Positions 22,987 to 33,272 of a stretch of DNA of 64,000 bases are shown piece after piece. Each line of letters begins with the position of its first letter. Within the stretch, counting starts at the first letter, position 1. The notes below the pieces were generated by a model, which saw nothing but the letters and a program-made list of their open reading frames with translations, did no database searches and had not been told where the DNA came from. This DNA comes from JAGQZY01 sp964588335 (GTDB lineage Bacteria > Bdellovibrionota > Bdellovibrionia > Bdellovibrionales > JAGQZY01). Both the position numbers and the translations under genes were made by a program. The DNA is taken from the NCBI GenBank assembly GCA_964588335.1, contig CAZPOV010000008.1:1-64000 (forward strand), given 5' to 3'.

Positions 22987-24960
22987 ATGTATAAAAGTCG
23001 AGTCATCTTTGTATTGTTCTTTATTGCGGGGCTTTGGGGAGCCATGGTTCTTCGTGGCGGCTATCTTCAGTTGATGCCAAATCCCCAGTTTGAGAAAATC
23101 AAGCAACGTCAATTCAGTCGAATGATAAAACTCAACTCTCGTCGGGGTGATTTGCTCGATCGAGAAGGGAAAGAGTTGGCCGTTTCGGTAACCTCATACT
23201 CCTTATTTGCTGATCCCAAAATTATTAAAGATCCCTATGCGACAGCTAAAAAACTGGCGCGATTCTTTCGGGTTTCTTTTCGCTCCATGTACAACAAAGT
23301 TAAAAATAAAAAACGTCGCTTTGTCTGGATTCGTCGACGTCTCGATGAGGATGATTATTTAAAGATCAAACAATGGGATATTCGAGGCCTGGCTTTTAAA
23401 GAAGAATACAAGAGAGTTTATCCCAACAAAAGTTTGGCGGCTCCGCTTCTGGGTTTCGTTGGTCGCGAGCAGCAGGGACTTGATGGGCTCGAGAAAAAAT
23501 TCGAATCGATTCTCAGTGGCGCTGGCAAGAAAGTCAGTGTTCAGCGCGATGCCAGAGGCCGAGCTTTAGTTGAAGATGGGCGTATTTTTGCGCGACCTCC
23601 CGAAGGATCGGATATTTATCTGACCATTGATAAAGATTTGCAGTTCTGGGTGGAAGATCAGTTGCAAAAGGCGATCAAAGAAAATGAGGCCGACTCGGCC
23701 TGGGCGGTGGTGCTGCGTCCAGAAGACTCGGCGATTTTGGCCATGGGATCGTATCCGACCTACGACCCCAATCGAGCTTTAAAATCAAAACCAAACCATC
23801 GTCGCAATAAAGTCATTCATGACATCTACGAAACGGGAAGCGTGATGAAAGCCTTCTCCATTGGCGGCGCCTTAGACAAGGGAATTGTCGACCCCAACAC
23901 CAAGATAAATACCGAGAATGGCGTTATGAAAATTGGCCGTCGAAAGATCTCTGAGGCCGATAAAAAGCATTATTTCAAAGAGCTAACCGTCAGTGAAATC
24001 ATCACCTATTCTTCGAATGTGGGGACCTCTAAAATTGCCCTGATGATGACCGACTCTGTTCTCTACCAAACCTTGCAAGATTTTGGCTTTGGTAGCAAGT
24101 CAGGTGTCGGACTTCCGGGTGAGGCTCGAGGTCTGTTGCACAAGCCACCTTGGCGCGATCATTTAACCGCCAACATTTCATTCGGACATGGAGTCGCCGT
24201 GACGGCCTTGCAGGTGGCTAATGCTTACGCCGCTATCGCTAATGGTGGTGAACTGAATCGTCCCTATATTGTGAAAGAGATTCGCGATCTCGATAAAGGT
24301 GAAATCATTAAAACCGAAAAGAAAACCATTCGCCGCGTTCTCAGTGAGAAGAATGCTGGTCTGTTGAAGATGATGTTGTCATCGGTTGTCGCCGAGGGAG
24401 GCACCGGCTATACGGCGCGAATCTATGGTTACCCAGTTGCCGGTAAGACGGGGACCGCTCAAAAAGTGAATCCAAATGGGCGCGGTTACTTACCAGGGCA
24501 ATACATTTCGAATTTTGCCGGTTTTGTTCCGGCCAACAATCCCAAGTACGTTATTTACGTCGCCGTCGATTCGCCCAGAAAAAAAGGTTATTACGCGACC
24601 ACAGTGGCAGCGCCGATTTTTCGCAACATTGCTGAGTACGCCTTACGCCGCGATGGCGCGACTCCTGTGTACTTTTCGGATCACGACTTGGTTAGACAAA
24701 AGCAAATTCAAAGTTCGGTTGCGTCGGGTGATAAAGTGATTCGTCGGTCTCTGAACAAAGTTCCAAAAAGTTTAGAAAAGCTCGATCGCGTTCCCAAACT
24801 GAAGGGACTCACCTTGCGTGAGGTTTACCGAGAACTCAACGGCTACGACATCAATGTTCGAATTCGGGGCGAGGGCCGAGTGGTCTCAACAGCTCCGGCT
24901 GAAGGATCACCACTCAGTTCTTCCTTACGCATCGTCATGCGCCCGAGAAAAGAGCCCTGA
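22987..24960 (+). CDS. ftsI: FtsI / PBP3 septal peptidoglycan transpeptidase with PASTA domain
   Basis: The 657-residue class B penicillin-binding protein has an N-terminal membrane anchor (residues 5-25), a dimerisation domain with RGDLLDREGKELA, and a transpeptidase domain. Motifs are S285-V-M-K in YETGSVMKAF, SSN at about 342-344 and KTGTAQ at 487. A PASTA-like domain follows (VPKLKGLTLREVYRELNGY, then VVSTAPAEGSPL), as in Spo/Ftsl types of many non-enteric bacteria. It cross-links septal peptidoglycan. Unlike in most dcw clusters the next gene is not murE; three unrelated envelope genes intervene. Confidence 0.96.
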   Translation: MYKSRVIFVLFFIAGLWGAMVLRGGYLQLMPNPQFEKIKQRQFSRMIKLNSRRGDLLDREGKELAVSVTSYSLFADPKIIKDPYATAKKLARFFRVSFRSMYNKVKNKKRRFVWIRRRLDEDDYLKIKQWDIRGLAFKEEYKRVYPNKSLAAPLLGFVGREQQGLDGLEKKFESILSGAGKKVSVQRDARGRALVEDGRIFARPPEGSDIYLTIDKDLQFWVEDQLQKAIKENEADSAWAVVLRPEDSAILAMGSYPTYDPNRALKSKPNHRRNKVIHDIYETGSVMKAFSIGGALDKGIVDPNTKINTENGVMKIGRRKISEADKKHYFKELTVSEIITYSSNVGTSKIALMMTDSVLYQTLQDFGFGSKSGVGLPGEARGLLHKPPWRDHLTANISFGHGVAVTALQVANAYAAIANGGELNRPYIVKEIRDLDKGEIIKTEKKTIRRVLSEKNAGLLKMMLSSVVAEGGTGYTARIYGYPVAGKTGTAQKVNPNGRGYLPGQYISNFAGFVPANNPKYVIYVAVDSPRKKGYYATTVAAPIFRNIAEYALRRDGATPVYFSDHDLVRQKQIQSSVASGDKVIRRSLNKVPKSLEKLDRVPKLKGLTLREVYRELNGYDINVRIRGEGRVVSTAPAEGSPLSSSLRIVMRPRKEP

Positions 24961-25225
24961 CGAGATCAAATTAGATTGAAATTCAAATATTTAGCATTTC
25001 GGTGAGGCCGCCACTTCGTCGCACCCACCGAATAAATTATCCAAAAAATAGACATGGACTTCTTACATTGTCTTAACTTCAAATAACCCCTAAGTGCCTG
25101 TAATAGCTTAAATATTAATATTTCTTACAGAGGATGACTAAATATGTTCTTGACGAAAGGCCTGTGTTTTTGGTCTTTTGAGCCCAGCGCATGGGGCGCG
25201 CGTACAAACAACTTGTGGGGGAGAT
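24961..25225. other. Gap between ftsI and the lipoprotein gene
   Basis: This 265-base gap contains an inverted repeat TTCGGTG / CACCGAA around 25000-25031 without a U-tract, and a perfect AT palindrome AAATATTAATATTT near 25111. The TTGACG near 25150 has no good -10 partner. A separate promoter for the metalloprotease operon is likely somewhere here but I cannot place it. Confidence 0.4.
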
Positions 25226-27403
25226 ATGTCTAACTATCTCAAGCAGTGTCTACTGCTGATTTTAATTCCATCCTTTTTGATTTCATGTACAGAAGAACCG
25301 GCCAATGCTCCTGGAACGGACAGTCGACCGCCGGAAACAACTGTAGATCTCAATGGGGATATTCAATTTAAAAATTTTAAAGACATGGTGGCAACGTCCC
25401 CCGATGTCTTTTCCTATCCCGGAGAAATTGATGGTGTCGGCTCTGAAGAGCAAGAGGCCCTAAAGCTTGAAAACATCCGCAAGCCTATCGTTTACGGTAT
25501 TGGCGCTGGCGGAATCACAATGGATACAACCTATGAAGAGTCGAAAACTCTTTTAACGCCTCCGTTTCGTGGGCCGTTTGAAAATGGTGCAACTCTTTAT
25601 AACGAACAGCTTTATGTTGTTTGGAAGCAAGAGGGTGACCGTAAGCCGCAGATCATTATTCCTATTAAAGGTTACTTGGGAAAAATGGACGGTGGAAAGT
25701 TTGGCAACCTCGATTTCACAACCAAATTCTTAAAATACAAACCCGATGGTCAAGAGGGTGCTGTTCGTTTAATCCAAGAGCTTTATCTTGAACTTGAGCA
25801 AGTGGAAGATGAGTCTTACAACTGTTTGGCGACCGGCCGTTGTCGTTTGATTTACGGAGACGTCAATCAGCCGAACTTTGTGATGGTTCTTCCGGGTGCT
25901 GTTTTGTTAATGGCTAAGGAAGAGTTTCAAATCGCTGAGGTTCGAATTGTTCGCGATATCGATCCTGGAATGCTAGCCAACAATCTTGATTTGCTTTCGG
26001 GTGATGTTCTGATTCCAGAGCAAGCCCCTTTTCAATTGGGACAAACACATCAAGAAATTTTTGACCGCATCAATGCCAGCCCCGTAAAGTCGAGCCCCGA
26101 AGTTTACGTGCAAACGGATTCTTTGGTTTACGCTTGGAATGGCGTTTACTTGATTTTTCATCGTAGCAATTATGATGTGGATGTGACCGAGGCTGAGCCT
26201 TCGGATCAGAACTACGCGGTTCAGGTGACGCCTGAATATCCAGCCTACCTAACATTGGATGGAAAACGCATTCTCATGTTGCAAGATCAGGACAACATTT
26301 CGTTTGCTCTTGAGACCATGCCAGATCCGCAAACAGCGGCCATGGACGTCGTCAACATCAGTGCCACTGAAGTTGAGTCTAAAATGACAATGAACACGAT
26401 TGTTCGTAAGCAAGATTCTATGATGTTTGCTCGTGCTTTTGCTGACTTTTTGGCACAACAATTATCGGGCCGCTACGACCAAGTTCGTTACCGCATGTGG
26501 GGCTTTCAAAACGATGCCAAAGTTAACAAAGAAATTTCTGTTTCTCTTTCAGCTTACAACAGTGAAGACCTAAAAGGAGTGAGCATTGGTTTTGAAATCA
26601 ATGAAGAGCAGCAAAAAATGAATTTCATGACGGTCGGTTTGATGGATCCAGAGTATGGAGCCTTCTCCAAAATCGTTCTTCCGACATCCACTGAAGATGT
26701 GGTTCGCAAGTCGGTTGAGCAGCCGATCATCAACGACATCACTGGTGATGTTGTCATGGATCTTGTTCTCAATCAGCCTAAAACAGAAGTTCGCAAATCC
26801 AATGTGTTCACTGAATTGGCTGGTTTCAAATTGAATGACCTGGTGAAGTTAGAAGAGATCGATGCTCTGGGGCGTGGTGAAGCCACTGTCACTTACATGA
26901 GTGCTGATCCGTCTTTGGGTGAAATCAAAGAACGGGCTGGGTATTCCGACGAAGCCATTTTCAATTTTCCTCAGTTCAACCGTCCGACTCCGCGCCAACA
27001 AGGCTTTATCAGCGTTTATGGAGCGTCGCTGGGTCTTAAGGTTATTGGTGCTGATGATACCGCTCAATACGCTCGCGTGGTGAGCATTTCTTCCGGCTCC
27101 ATGTACGGCACGATTCAAGATGTCTGCGGTATGGGTTCGGAATCAAACATTAAAATTTCCATGAAAGACAATGAAGTGATGCAAGCACTTGAAGAGGCTG
27201 TGGCCTCGAAGCAGGCTGAAGACCCTGATTTTCAGTGTGAGTACTTTATGGTGAGAGACAATGGTTCTTTGGGGATCGTAAAAGAAATTTACTTCCCAAC
27301 TGAAAGAATGAAATTTGTGTTCAGTGGACGCGCTTTGAGTGCCGTCACTGTCTATATGCCACTGTCTGAAGTGAACAACGACTTGCAAGGGGTATTGCAA
27401 TGA
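25226..27403 (+). CDS. Large lipoprotein, partner of the met-zincin
   Basis: The ATG at 25226 has a GGGGGAG site and begins a lipoprotein signal (lipobox LISC, residue 20). The 725-residue mature protein is beta-rich and has no domain I recognise; segments include IVYGIGAGGITMDTTYEESK, NGATLYNEQLYVVWK and VRIVRDIDPGMLANNLDLLS. Several cysteine pairs are present late in the sequence. The met-zincin gene begins in its stop codon (ATGA overlap), so the products are made together, perhaps as a propeptide-like or substrate-holding partner on the cell surface. This role is inference. Confidence 0.8.
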   Translation: MSNYLKQCLLLILIPSFLISCTEEPANAPGTDSRPPETTVDLNGDIQFKNFKDMVATSPDVFSYPGEIDGVGSEEQEALKLENIRKPIVYGIGAGGITMDTTYEESKTLLTPPFRGPFENGATLYNEQLYVVWKQEGDRKPQIIIPIKGYLGKMDGGKFGNLDFTTKFLKYKPDGQEGAVRLIQELYLELEQVEDESYNCLATGRCRLIYGDVNQPNFVMVLPGAVLLMAKEEFQIAEVRIVRDIDPGMLANNLDLLSGDVLIPEQAPFQLGQTHQEIFDRINASPVKSSPEVYVQTDSLVYAWNGVYLIFHRSNYDVDVTEAEPSDQNYAVQVTPEYPAYLTLDGKRILMLQDQDNISFALETMPDPQTAAMDVVNISATEVESKMTMNTIVRKQDSMMFARAFADFLAQQLSGRYDQVRYRMWGFQNDAKVNKEISVSLSAYNSEDLKGVSIGFEINEEQQKMNFMTVGLMDPEYGAFSKIVLPTSTEDVVRKSVEQPIINDITGDVVMDLVLNQPKTEVRKSNVFTELAGFKLNDLVKLEEIDALGRGEATVTYMSADPSLGEIKERAGYSDEAIFNFPQFNRPTPRQQGFISVYGASLGLKVIGADDTAQYARVVSISSGSMYGTIQDVCGMGSESNIKISMKDNEVMQALEEAVASKQAEDPDFQCEYFMVRDNGSLGIVKEIYFPTERMKFVFSGRALSAVTVYMPLSEVNNDLQGVLQ

Positions 27404-30400
27404 TGAAAAATTTAATCGTATTACTAGCGGCTGTTACAGTTTTTGCCGGTTGTGCAAAAAATCGTGACAAAGAAAACCTTCGAGATGGTAACGAAGCTGT
27501 TGTAAACGCCCAGCTTAAAGAAACTTATATTGCGCCCAATGAGGACGGCACCCGAGGCGTTTGGTTGGGTAAAATGACTGTGATCGATACTTCGGATTCA
27601 CCCGCAGGAACCTTATTTATAGGTTACCAAGGGGATGTTCAGGTTGGTTACTTTGATTTTACTGAGTACCATATGCAGTTTCGTTCTTTGAAAGGGTTGC
27701 AGGAAGGCAACGAAAACGAGAACATCAAAAACCCGGTTCTGATGAACTGGAATATCAATCACATTGATTACGCTTTGGATGAAGTCGACGGACAAACCAC
27801 AAACAAGGAAATTGTTTCGGACTTCAAAACTTGGGATCAAAAAAGATATTTCAAGATCAACTGGTCTGAGCAAAAAGAAATTGCTAATACCACGCAAATC
27901 TTTCCAATCTCCTCACTCTCAGTTTTCCAGTGTTGGTCACCGGTTAACATTCGACGTGTTGAAGATTCGATGAAGACCACAGAAGATTCTATTAACTTTG
28001 ATATCGAAGTTGTTTATCAACGTCTTCCGGCTTGTGCCAGTGCGCCTCAGTGGAATGAAGGTGATTTCAATTTTACGGCCACTTTTAAATATTCTTTCAA
28101 GAAAATGCAGCCGAGCGACTATAAACCTTATTTCTACTCAAACGAGCAAGATCCTGACCGCTACGAATTTGGTCATTTTCAAACCGTCCGTAAGGTTTTA
28201 AATCACGAAAACCGTCCGCATAATATTTTTATGGAAAATCGTTGGGCTGAAAAAACCCACCACTTTTATTTTGTTAAGGGATTCCCGCAAAAATATAAGT
28301 GGATTTGGGATCACACCAAGCCGCAGTCTGTTTTTGGTCAAACCAACGCCTTATTAAAAAGCGCTGGCTCCAAATTGCGTTTCGAAATTCATGATTACAA
28401 CTACAATCACGATGCGGGAGACAATACTGGACCCGAGCGTGAATTTGGTGATCTCCGCTATTCATTTATCAATTTCATAGAGGAGCTAGAGGCGGGCGGA
28501 ACCCCTCTTGGTTACGGCCCTAGTGATACCAATCCCTTCACCGGTGAAATTATTGCTGCCAACTCGATGGTATGGACAGGCTTCTTGGACTACTACATGC
28601 GCCTCGTTGAGGACGCAGTGGCTGGCGCTAAAGAAGAAAGTTCTCTTTTTGTTCAAATGAATCGATCACTTGATGTGAGCGTCGGTGAAAAGCAAACCAT
28701 CGAAGAGCTCGTGACCGACTGGGATCAAAGCCAAGGTGTCGGCCAATTGTTTAAACACATGGCCCACGTCAACCGATTTGCTTATCCTTACTGGAACAGC
28801 TACACCATGAATGAAGTGGGCGACGTTGTTGTGCCCACTCACATGGACTACTACGTCGATCAAAACAGCGGCGATCAAGGTCTTGATCTTGCTGATCTGA
28901 CGTCAACGATTTCAGAAATCGTTGAAACACCCATTAAGAATACGGACTTTGGATTTGAAACGACTTTTCTTAATGGTCGTCCACAAGCCAAAGTTATCAA
29001 CCCTATGAGTGTTATTGATTTGGATTGGATCGAGCGTCTAGCCAACAATCCGCAGTTTGCCGCCGCTTCACCTGGTTTTCGTCAGGTTGCTGATGTGATT
29101 CAAAACATCCAGAAGGCTTCAAACAAAAACTTTCAAGGGGCTGGGGATTTGCATTCGATTGCCGAACAGCATTTTGATAAAGTGATGAAGAATATTGAGA
29201 CCAACCAACAAGGTCACTGCATCATGGACATGGAAGAGTTTGCGGGTAGTCTTGCCGGTTTCTTGAAAGTGTCTGATCTTGATATCACTGATCCAGAAGT
29301 TCGCCAGGATATTATCAATACGGTTCTTTATCGAGTTAGCATCCATGAATTTGGTCACAACTTAAACTTGCGTCACAATTTTTACGGAAGCGTTGATAAA
29401 GAAAACTTTGGTGTCGGCCGTAATGGTTCCGTTGCGAACTTTCCTGGGTCGAACTTACTAAAAACCTTTAAGATCAATAACAAAGGTGAGTACGTAGAGG
29501 TTGAAGGCGATCGTGCGCAAGTCAGCTCCTCAGTTATGGATTACCTACGTCTTGAAGACGAAATCAATGTTCCGTGGGCTTGGGAAGACTATGACGTTGC
29601 TGCGATTCTTGATTCCTATGGTCCCAAAGGGTTTAACCCTGGTGATGATTTGTACTTGTACTGCACTGATGAGCACACAGCCACCAGCGCTATTTGTAAC
29701 CGTCATGACCTAGGAACCACACCGTCACAGATTTTGATGTCACAAATTCGTTCTTACGATGAGCGCTACGAAATGCGTAACAAACGTTATGGAAGAGCCT
29801 ACTGGAACACCTCTGGCTACGCTGGAGCCATGCTAGGAACGATGGTCAGCTTCAAAGAGTTTATTCCTTTCTGGAGAACAGGCTTGGCCGAAGATATGCT
29901 TCGTAACAAGCTGTCTGACTTGGGTGTGAACAACAACGACCTTCAGTCCGCTCAAGTTGAAGCTATTGACCGAGAAATGGTCAACGTGATGAAAATGTCG
30001 ATGGCGTTTTTCGATGGTGTCATTCAGCAGTCGCGAGGAACACGTGACTATCGCAGTGAGTACGATCCAACCACCGGTGCCCTGAAGTACATGGGTATTA
30101 TGGCGGATAAGATTTTTGCGATGTTAATTATGGCTGGTGACGATGCGATCTTCTACAACCCGAACCGTATAATGATCGAAAACTCGTACCTGACCTACTC
30201 GGGCAGTCCGACTATCGCTCAATTCGGTGATCGACTGTGGAGAAACATTCTGACGGATCGAAACATTGCCATGGAGCCATGGTTTATCAACTTCTCAAGA
30301 TCTCTGTATGCGAAAAACTCAACGAACTTTAGCAACCGTGGTGCTGCTAGCTTGATCAACTCTATGAAGATCATTCGTATCGACAGTGCTTCAGATCTTG

Positions 30401-30696
30401 AAGAGTCTTATGGAATCGAAATGGACCCAACTCTACCAGCTTTGCAAACACATTTGCCAAAAGCCGTGACCGGGACTTTCGACAAAGGCGAAGAGGTTAT
30501 CGTTATCCATGTTGATGGAGTCTATTACATGACTTCCATTGCTGAGGGTGACGTAACTTATACCCTTTTCCAAGGTGCTTTGGATGCGTTAACAGGAGCT
30601 GGGGATGAAGATGACCAGTCTATCACCCAGTTCAATATGGATGTTCGCGAGTTTTACATGCTTTACAACATGGCCAAATCAGGGGCTTTGCAGTAA
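27400..30696 (+). CDS. Very large zinc metalloprotease lipoprotein (met-zincin, DUF4953-like)
   Basis: The 1098-residue protein has a lipobox (TVFAGC, residue 18) and an extended zinc motif HEFGHNLNLRHNFYGS starting at His649, that is HExxHxxxxxH, followed by a met-turn SSVMDYLR with Met713. This is the pattern of the met-zincins annotated as zinc-dependent metalloproteases with DUF4953. About 640 residues of beta-rich sequence precede the catalytic part and 350 follow. It would be membrane-anchored and face outward or the periplasm. The gene is coupled to the lipoprotein gene before it and ends in a strong terminator, all inside the dcw cluster. Confidence 0.9.
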   Translation: MMKNLIVLLAAVTVFAGCAKNRDKENLRDGNEAVVNAQLKETYIAPNEDGTRGVWLGKMTVIDTSDSPAGTLFIGYQGDVQVGYFDFTEYHMQFRSLKGLQEGNENENIKNPVLMNWNINHIDYALDEVDGQTTNKEIVSDFKTWDQKRYFKINWSEQKEIANTTQIFPISSLSVFQCWSPVNIRRVEDSMKTTEDSINFDIEVVYQRLPACASAPQWNEGDFNFTATFKYSFKKMQPSDYKPYFYSNEQDPDRYEFGHFQTVRKVLNHENRPHNIFMENRWAEKTHHFYFVKGFPQKYKWIWDHTKPQSVFGQTNALLKSAGSKLRFEIHDYNYNHDAGDNTGPEREFGDLRYSFINFIEELEAGGTPLGYGPSDTNPFTGEIIAANSMVWTGFLDYYMRLVEDAVAGAKEESSLFVQMNRSLDVSVGEKQTIEELVTDWDQSQGVGQLFKHMAHVNRFAYPYWNSYTMNEVGDVVVPTHMDYYVDQNSGDQGLDLADLTSTISEIVETPIKNTDFGFETTFLNGRPQAKVINPMSVIDLDWIERLANNPQFAAASPGFRQVADVIQNIQKASNKNFQGAGDLHSIAEQHFDKVMKNIETNQQGHCIMDMEEFAGSLAGFLKVSDLDITDPEVRQDIINTVLYRVSIHEFGHNLNLRHNFYGSVDKENFGVGRNGSVANFPGSNLLKTFKINNKGEYVEVEGDRAQVSSSVMDYLRLEDEINVPWAWEDYDVAAILDSYGPKGFNPGDDLYLYCTDEHTATSAICNRHDLGTTPSQILMSQIRSYDERYEMRNKRYGRAYWNTSGYAGAMLGTMVSFKEFIPFWRTGLAEDMLRNKLSDLGVNNNDLQSAQVEAIDREMVNVMKMSMAFFDGVIQQSRGTRDYRSEYDPTTGALKYMGIMADKIFAMLIMAGDDAIFYNPNRIMIENSYLTYSGSPTIAQFGDRLWRNILTDRNIAMEPWFINFSRSLYAKNSTNFSNRGAASLINSMKIIRIDSASDLEESYGIEMDPTLPALQTHLPKAVTGTFDKGEEVIVIHVDGVYYMTSIAEGDVTYTLFQGALDALTGAGDEDDQSITQFNMDVREFYMLYNMAKSGALQ

Positions 30697-30704
30697 TTCA
30701 AACC

Positions 30705-30740
30705 AAGTTGAAGAACCAGAAGGGTTCTTCAACTTTTTTT
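30705..30740 (+). terminator. Terminator abutting the ribosome site of the barrel gene
   Basis: AAGTTGAAGAACC and GGTTCTTCAACTT form a 13-base stem with a 5-base loop followed by a T-run. The AGGAG ribosome site of the next gene begins at the very next base, so the barrel gene depends on read-through or on control of this hairpin. Confidence 0.9.
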
Positions 30741-30751
30741 AGGAGATTTCG

Positions 30752-31690
30752 ATGTTAAATTTTTCTAAAACTAAAGCCAGAATGGCGTTTATTGTTTTAG
30801 CCTGCTGCCTTTTTGGGTTTTCAGGTTTTGCACAATCGGAAAGTGAAGACAGCAAAGAATCCAACCAGGTTAAAGCCAAGGCTCCCAGCAAAAAGTTAGC
30901 AAAAAAGACCGATAACACCGCCAACCCAACTTTGGCCAACTTAACAGGGGCCTCTTCCGGGTGGAGACTTCAGGGAACTGTGACTCATTCGCCACGACTG
31001 CGAAAAGATCAAGAGGACACCACAGACATTCTGTTGCGTGCGGATTACAACATTAATAAACGACACACCATTCGAGCTCAGCAGTTTTTTACCAAATTTT
31101 ACGGTAAGTACGAATCGGAGTATGAATTTCAACCGTTTGATACAACCGTGGCTCACTTCTACCGACTGCCTTGGCGTCCGGGGGGTGTCGGGCTGCAGTG
31201 GAGAAACCAATTCTCTTTGCCCATTTCGAATGAGTCGGCTCGAGATGACTTGTTGACCACATTTCAAACCAGTGTTGTTGGTTCGAAGGCCCTTTTGGGC
31301 GGTAAATTGTTGATGTTTGGAATTCCTTATTCCCGCTACTTTTTTTATGAGTACAGAACTTCAGTCAGTGGTCGTTTGCTGCCTCGTTGGCAAAATGGAC
31401 TCTCTTTAGGGGGGCTTTACTTTATCACTCCGAAGTTGTCTTTTTATGCCGGTGGCGACTACCGAATTGATACTGTTTACAACAGTCAATTTGATTCAAG
31501 TCCCAATCAAGTTCCACAGGGGACCTATCGATTCGACTTGGATTTGAGTTATCAATTTAATAACAACCTTACCGGATCACTGTCCTACGCTCAGGGGCGA
31601 GCCAGTTACATCCAAAATGGACGCTATGAATTGGTGCTTTTTGATGACCAGGCCTCGCGAGTGAATTTTGGCCTCACCTATATTTACTAA
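30752..31690 (+). CDS. Outer-membrane beta-barrel protein
   Basis: The 312-residue protein has a signal peptide (cleavage near GFA-QSE), a charged linker and then a series of amphipathic strands typical of a barrel, such as KLLMFGIPYSRYFFYEYRTS, GLSLGGLYFITPKLSFYAGG and FDLDLSYQFNNNLTGSLSYA, ending with the aromatic VNFGLTYIY. It is a likely outer-membrane protein of unknown cargo. It follows the met-zincin directly, and both stand between ftsI and murE; a surface complex is possible. Confidence 0.8.
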   Translation: MLNFSKTKARMAFIVLACCLFGFSGFAQSESEDSKESNQVKAKAPSKKLAKKTDNTANPTLANLTGASSGWRLQGTVTHSPRLRKDQEDTTDILLRADYNINKRHTIRAQQFFTKFYGKYESEYEFQPFDTTVAHFYRLPWRPGGVGLQWRNQFSLPISNESARDDLLTTFQTSVVGSKALLGGKLLMFGIPYSRYFFYEYRTSVSGRLLPRWQNGLSLGGLYFITPKLSFYAGGDYRIDTVYNSQFDSSPNQVPQGTYRFDLDLSYQFNNNLTGSLSYAQGRASYIQNGRYELVLFDDQASRVNFGLTYIY

Positions 31691-31729
31691 CTCGTGACAA
31701 TTTTAAAATTTGATTTATTCTAGGGTTTC

Positions 31730-33211
31730 ATGAAGCTTGAAACCCTTTTTAATATTCACGGACGTATCGATTGGCGAGATCAGGATCCCAAGCTGCAAGC
31801 CAAAGATCTGACCTCCGATTCCAGAAAAGTAGAGCCAGGCACAATTTATATCGCTATTCGGGGTCATAGTGGCGATGGCCACGACTATATTCCCCAGGCG
31901 ATCCAGGCCGGGGCGATCGCCTTGGTGGTAGAAGATCCTTCAGCTATTCCAAAAGATTACAAAGGCGCAGTGGTGGAAGTCTTGGACTCGCGGATCAGTT
32001 TGCAGAGTTTGTCGCAATGCTTTTTCGGAGCGCCGGGAGACTCTCTTACAGGGGTGGCAGTCACTGGCACCAACGGAAAAACAAGTTGTACCTATATACT
32101 TGAGCACTTGTTCAATCAATTGGGGCAAGACTGTGGTGTCATTGGAACTATTGATCACCACTTAGGTTCCAAAAAATGGAAGACTCAATTAACCACTCCG
32201 GATCCCATCACATTGCAGAGGCGACTCAAAGACTTTGCCGATCAAGGCGCAAAAAGCTTTGTGATTGAAGCCTCAAGTCACGCTCTTTATCAAAATCGCA
32301 TTGACCAGGGCTTTGATGTGGTGATGTTCACGAACCTGAGCCGCGACCACCTTGATTATCACAAAGATATGGAAGAGTACTTTCAGGCCAAAGCCCGTTT
32401 GTTCTCAGATAAAATGTTAAAAGAATCGGCGGACTGTATGGCAGTCATCAATGGCGATGACCCCTACGGCAAAAGATTGGTCGAGATGGCAGCTGGCCGG
32501 AGAACCTACACTTTTGGCAAAAGTGAGTCCGCACATTTGCGGTTTGCCCTCGTTGAAACCCGTCTTGATGGGACCGATATCAATTTAACAGTCGGGGGCC
32601 AGTACAATTTCCTTATTAAAAGCCCTTTGATCGGCGAACACAATGTCTATAACCTTGTCGGCTGCCTGGCTGTCATTTATGGGTTGGGACTCGATTTAAA
32701 AAAAGCGGCTCAAAGTTTTCAGACGTTTCGGGGCGTGCCGGGTCGAATGCAGAGAGTGGAAGGGAAAAAGGGCGAGTTCGGTTTTGTTGACTACGCTCAC
32801 ACGCCCGACGCCCTTGAAAAAGCAATCTTGTCACTGAAGTCTCTGATTGAAAAGGACAAAAAACTGATCACCGTGTTCGGCTGTGGTGGTGATCGAGACA
32901 AAGGAAAACGTCCTATTATGGGCGCATTGGCGTCTCGTCTCAGTGATGTGACCATCGTGACCTCCGATAACCCACGCACAGAAGAGCCCGGTCAAATCAT
33001 CAAAGACATTTATGCCGGCATTCAAGATCCCAAGACGAAAAACGTTATGCCTTGCTTGAGACGGGAAGAGGCCATCGAACAAGCCTGCCAGTTGGCGCAG
33101 CCTGGTGACGCCATTCTGATTGCAGGAAAAGGCCATGAAGACTACCAAATCATTGGCCACGACACGCTTCACTTTGACGATTACAAAATTCTGAAGAAAT
33201 ATTTGAGTTGA
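31730..33211 (+). CDS. murE: UDP-MurNAc-tripeptide synthetase MurE (meso-DAP type)
   Basis: This 493-residue ligase has the P-loop VAVTGTNGKTSCTYIL near residue 109, the middle-domain EASSHALYQNRI and TNLSRDHLDYH, and the C-terminal DNPRTEEP, where DNPR marks enzymes that add meso-diaminopimelate. It attaches meso-DAP to UDP-MurNAc-Ala-Glu in the cytoplasm. The ribosome site (TAGGG) is modest. A 40-base gap separates it from the barrel gene. Confidence 0.97.
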   Translation: MKLETLFNIHGRIDWRDQDPKLQAKDLTSDSRKVEPGTIYIAIRGHSGDGHDYIPQAIQAGAIALVVEDPSAIPKDYKGAVVEVLDSRISLQSLSQCFFGAPGDSLTGVAVTGTNGKTSCTYILEHLFNQLGQDCGVIGTIDHHLGSKKWKTQLTTPDPITLQRRLKDFADQGAKSFVIEASSHALYQNRIDQGFDVVMFTNLSRDHLDYHKDMEEYFQAKARLFSDKMLKESADCMAVINGDDPYGKRLVEMAAGRRTYTFGKSESAHLRFALVETRLDGTDINLTVGGQYNFLIKSPLIGEHNVYNLVGCLAVIYGLGLDLKKAAQSFQTFRGVPGRMQRVEGKKGEFGFVDYAHTPDALEKAILSLKSLIEKDKKLITVFGCGGDRDKGKRPIMGALASRLSDVTIVTSDNPRTEEPGQIIKDIYAGIQDPKTKNVMPCLRREEAIEQACQLAQPGDAILIAGKGHEDYQIIGHDTLHFDDYKILKKYLS

Positions 33212-33272
33212 TGATTGAGGCGTCATTGGCAGGCCGCCGTTCAATGATTGCAAGATAGCAAAGGGGTTCTCG

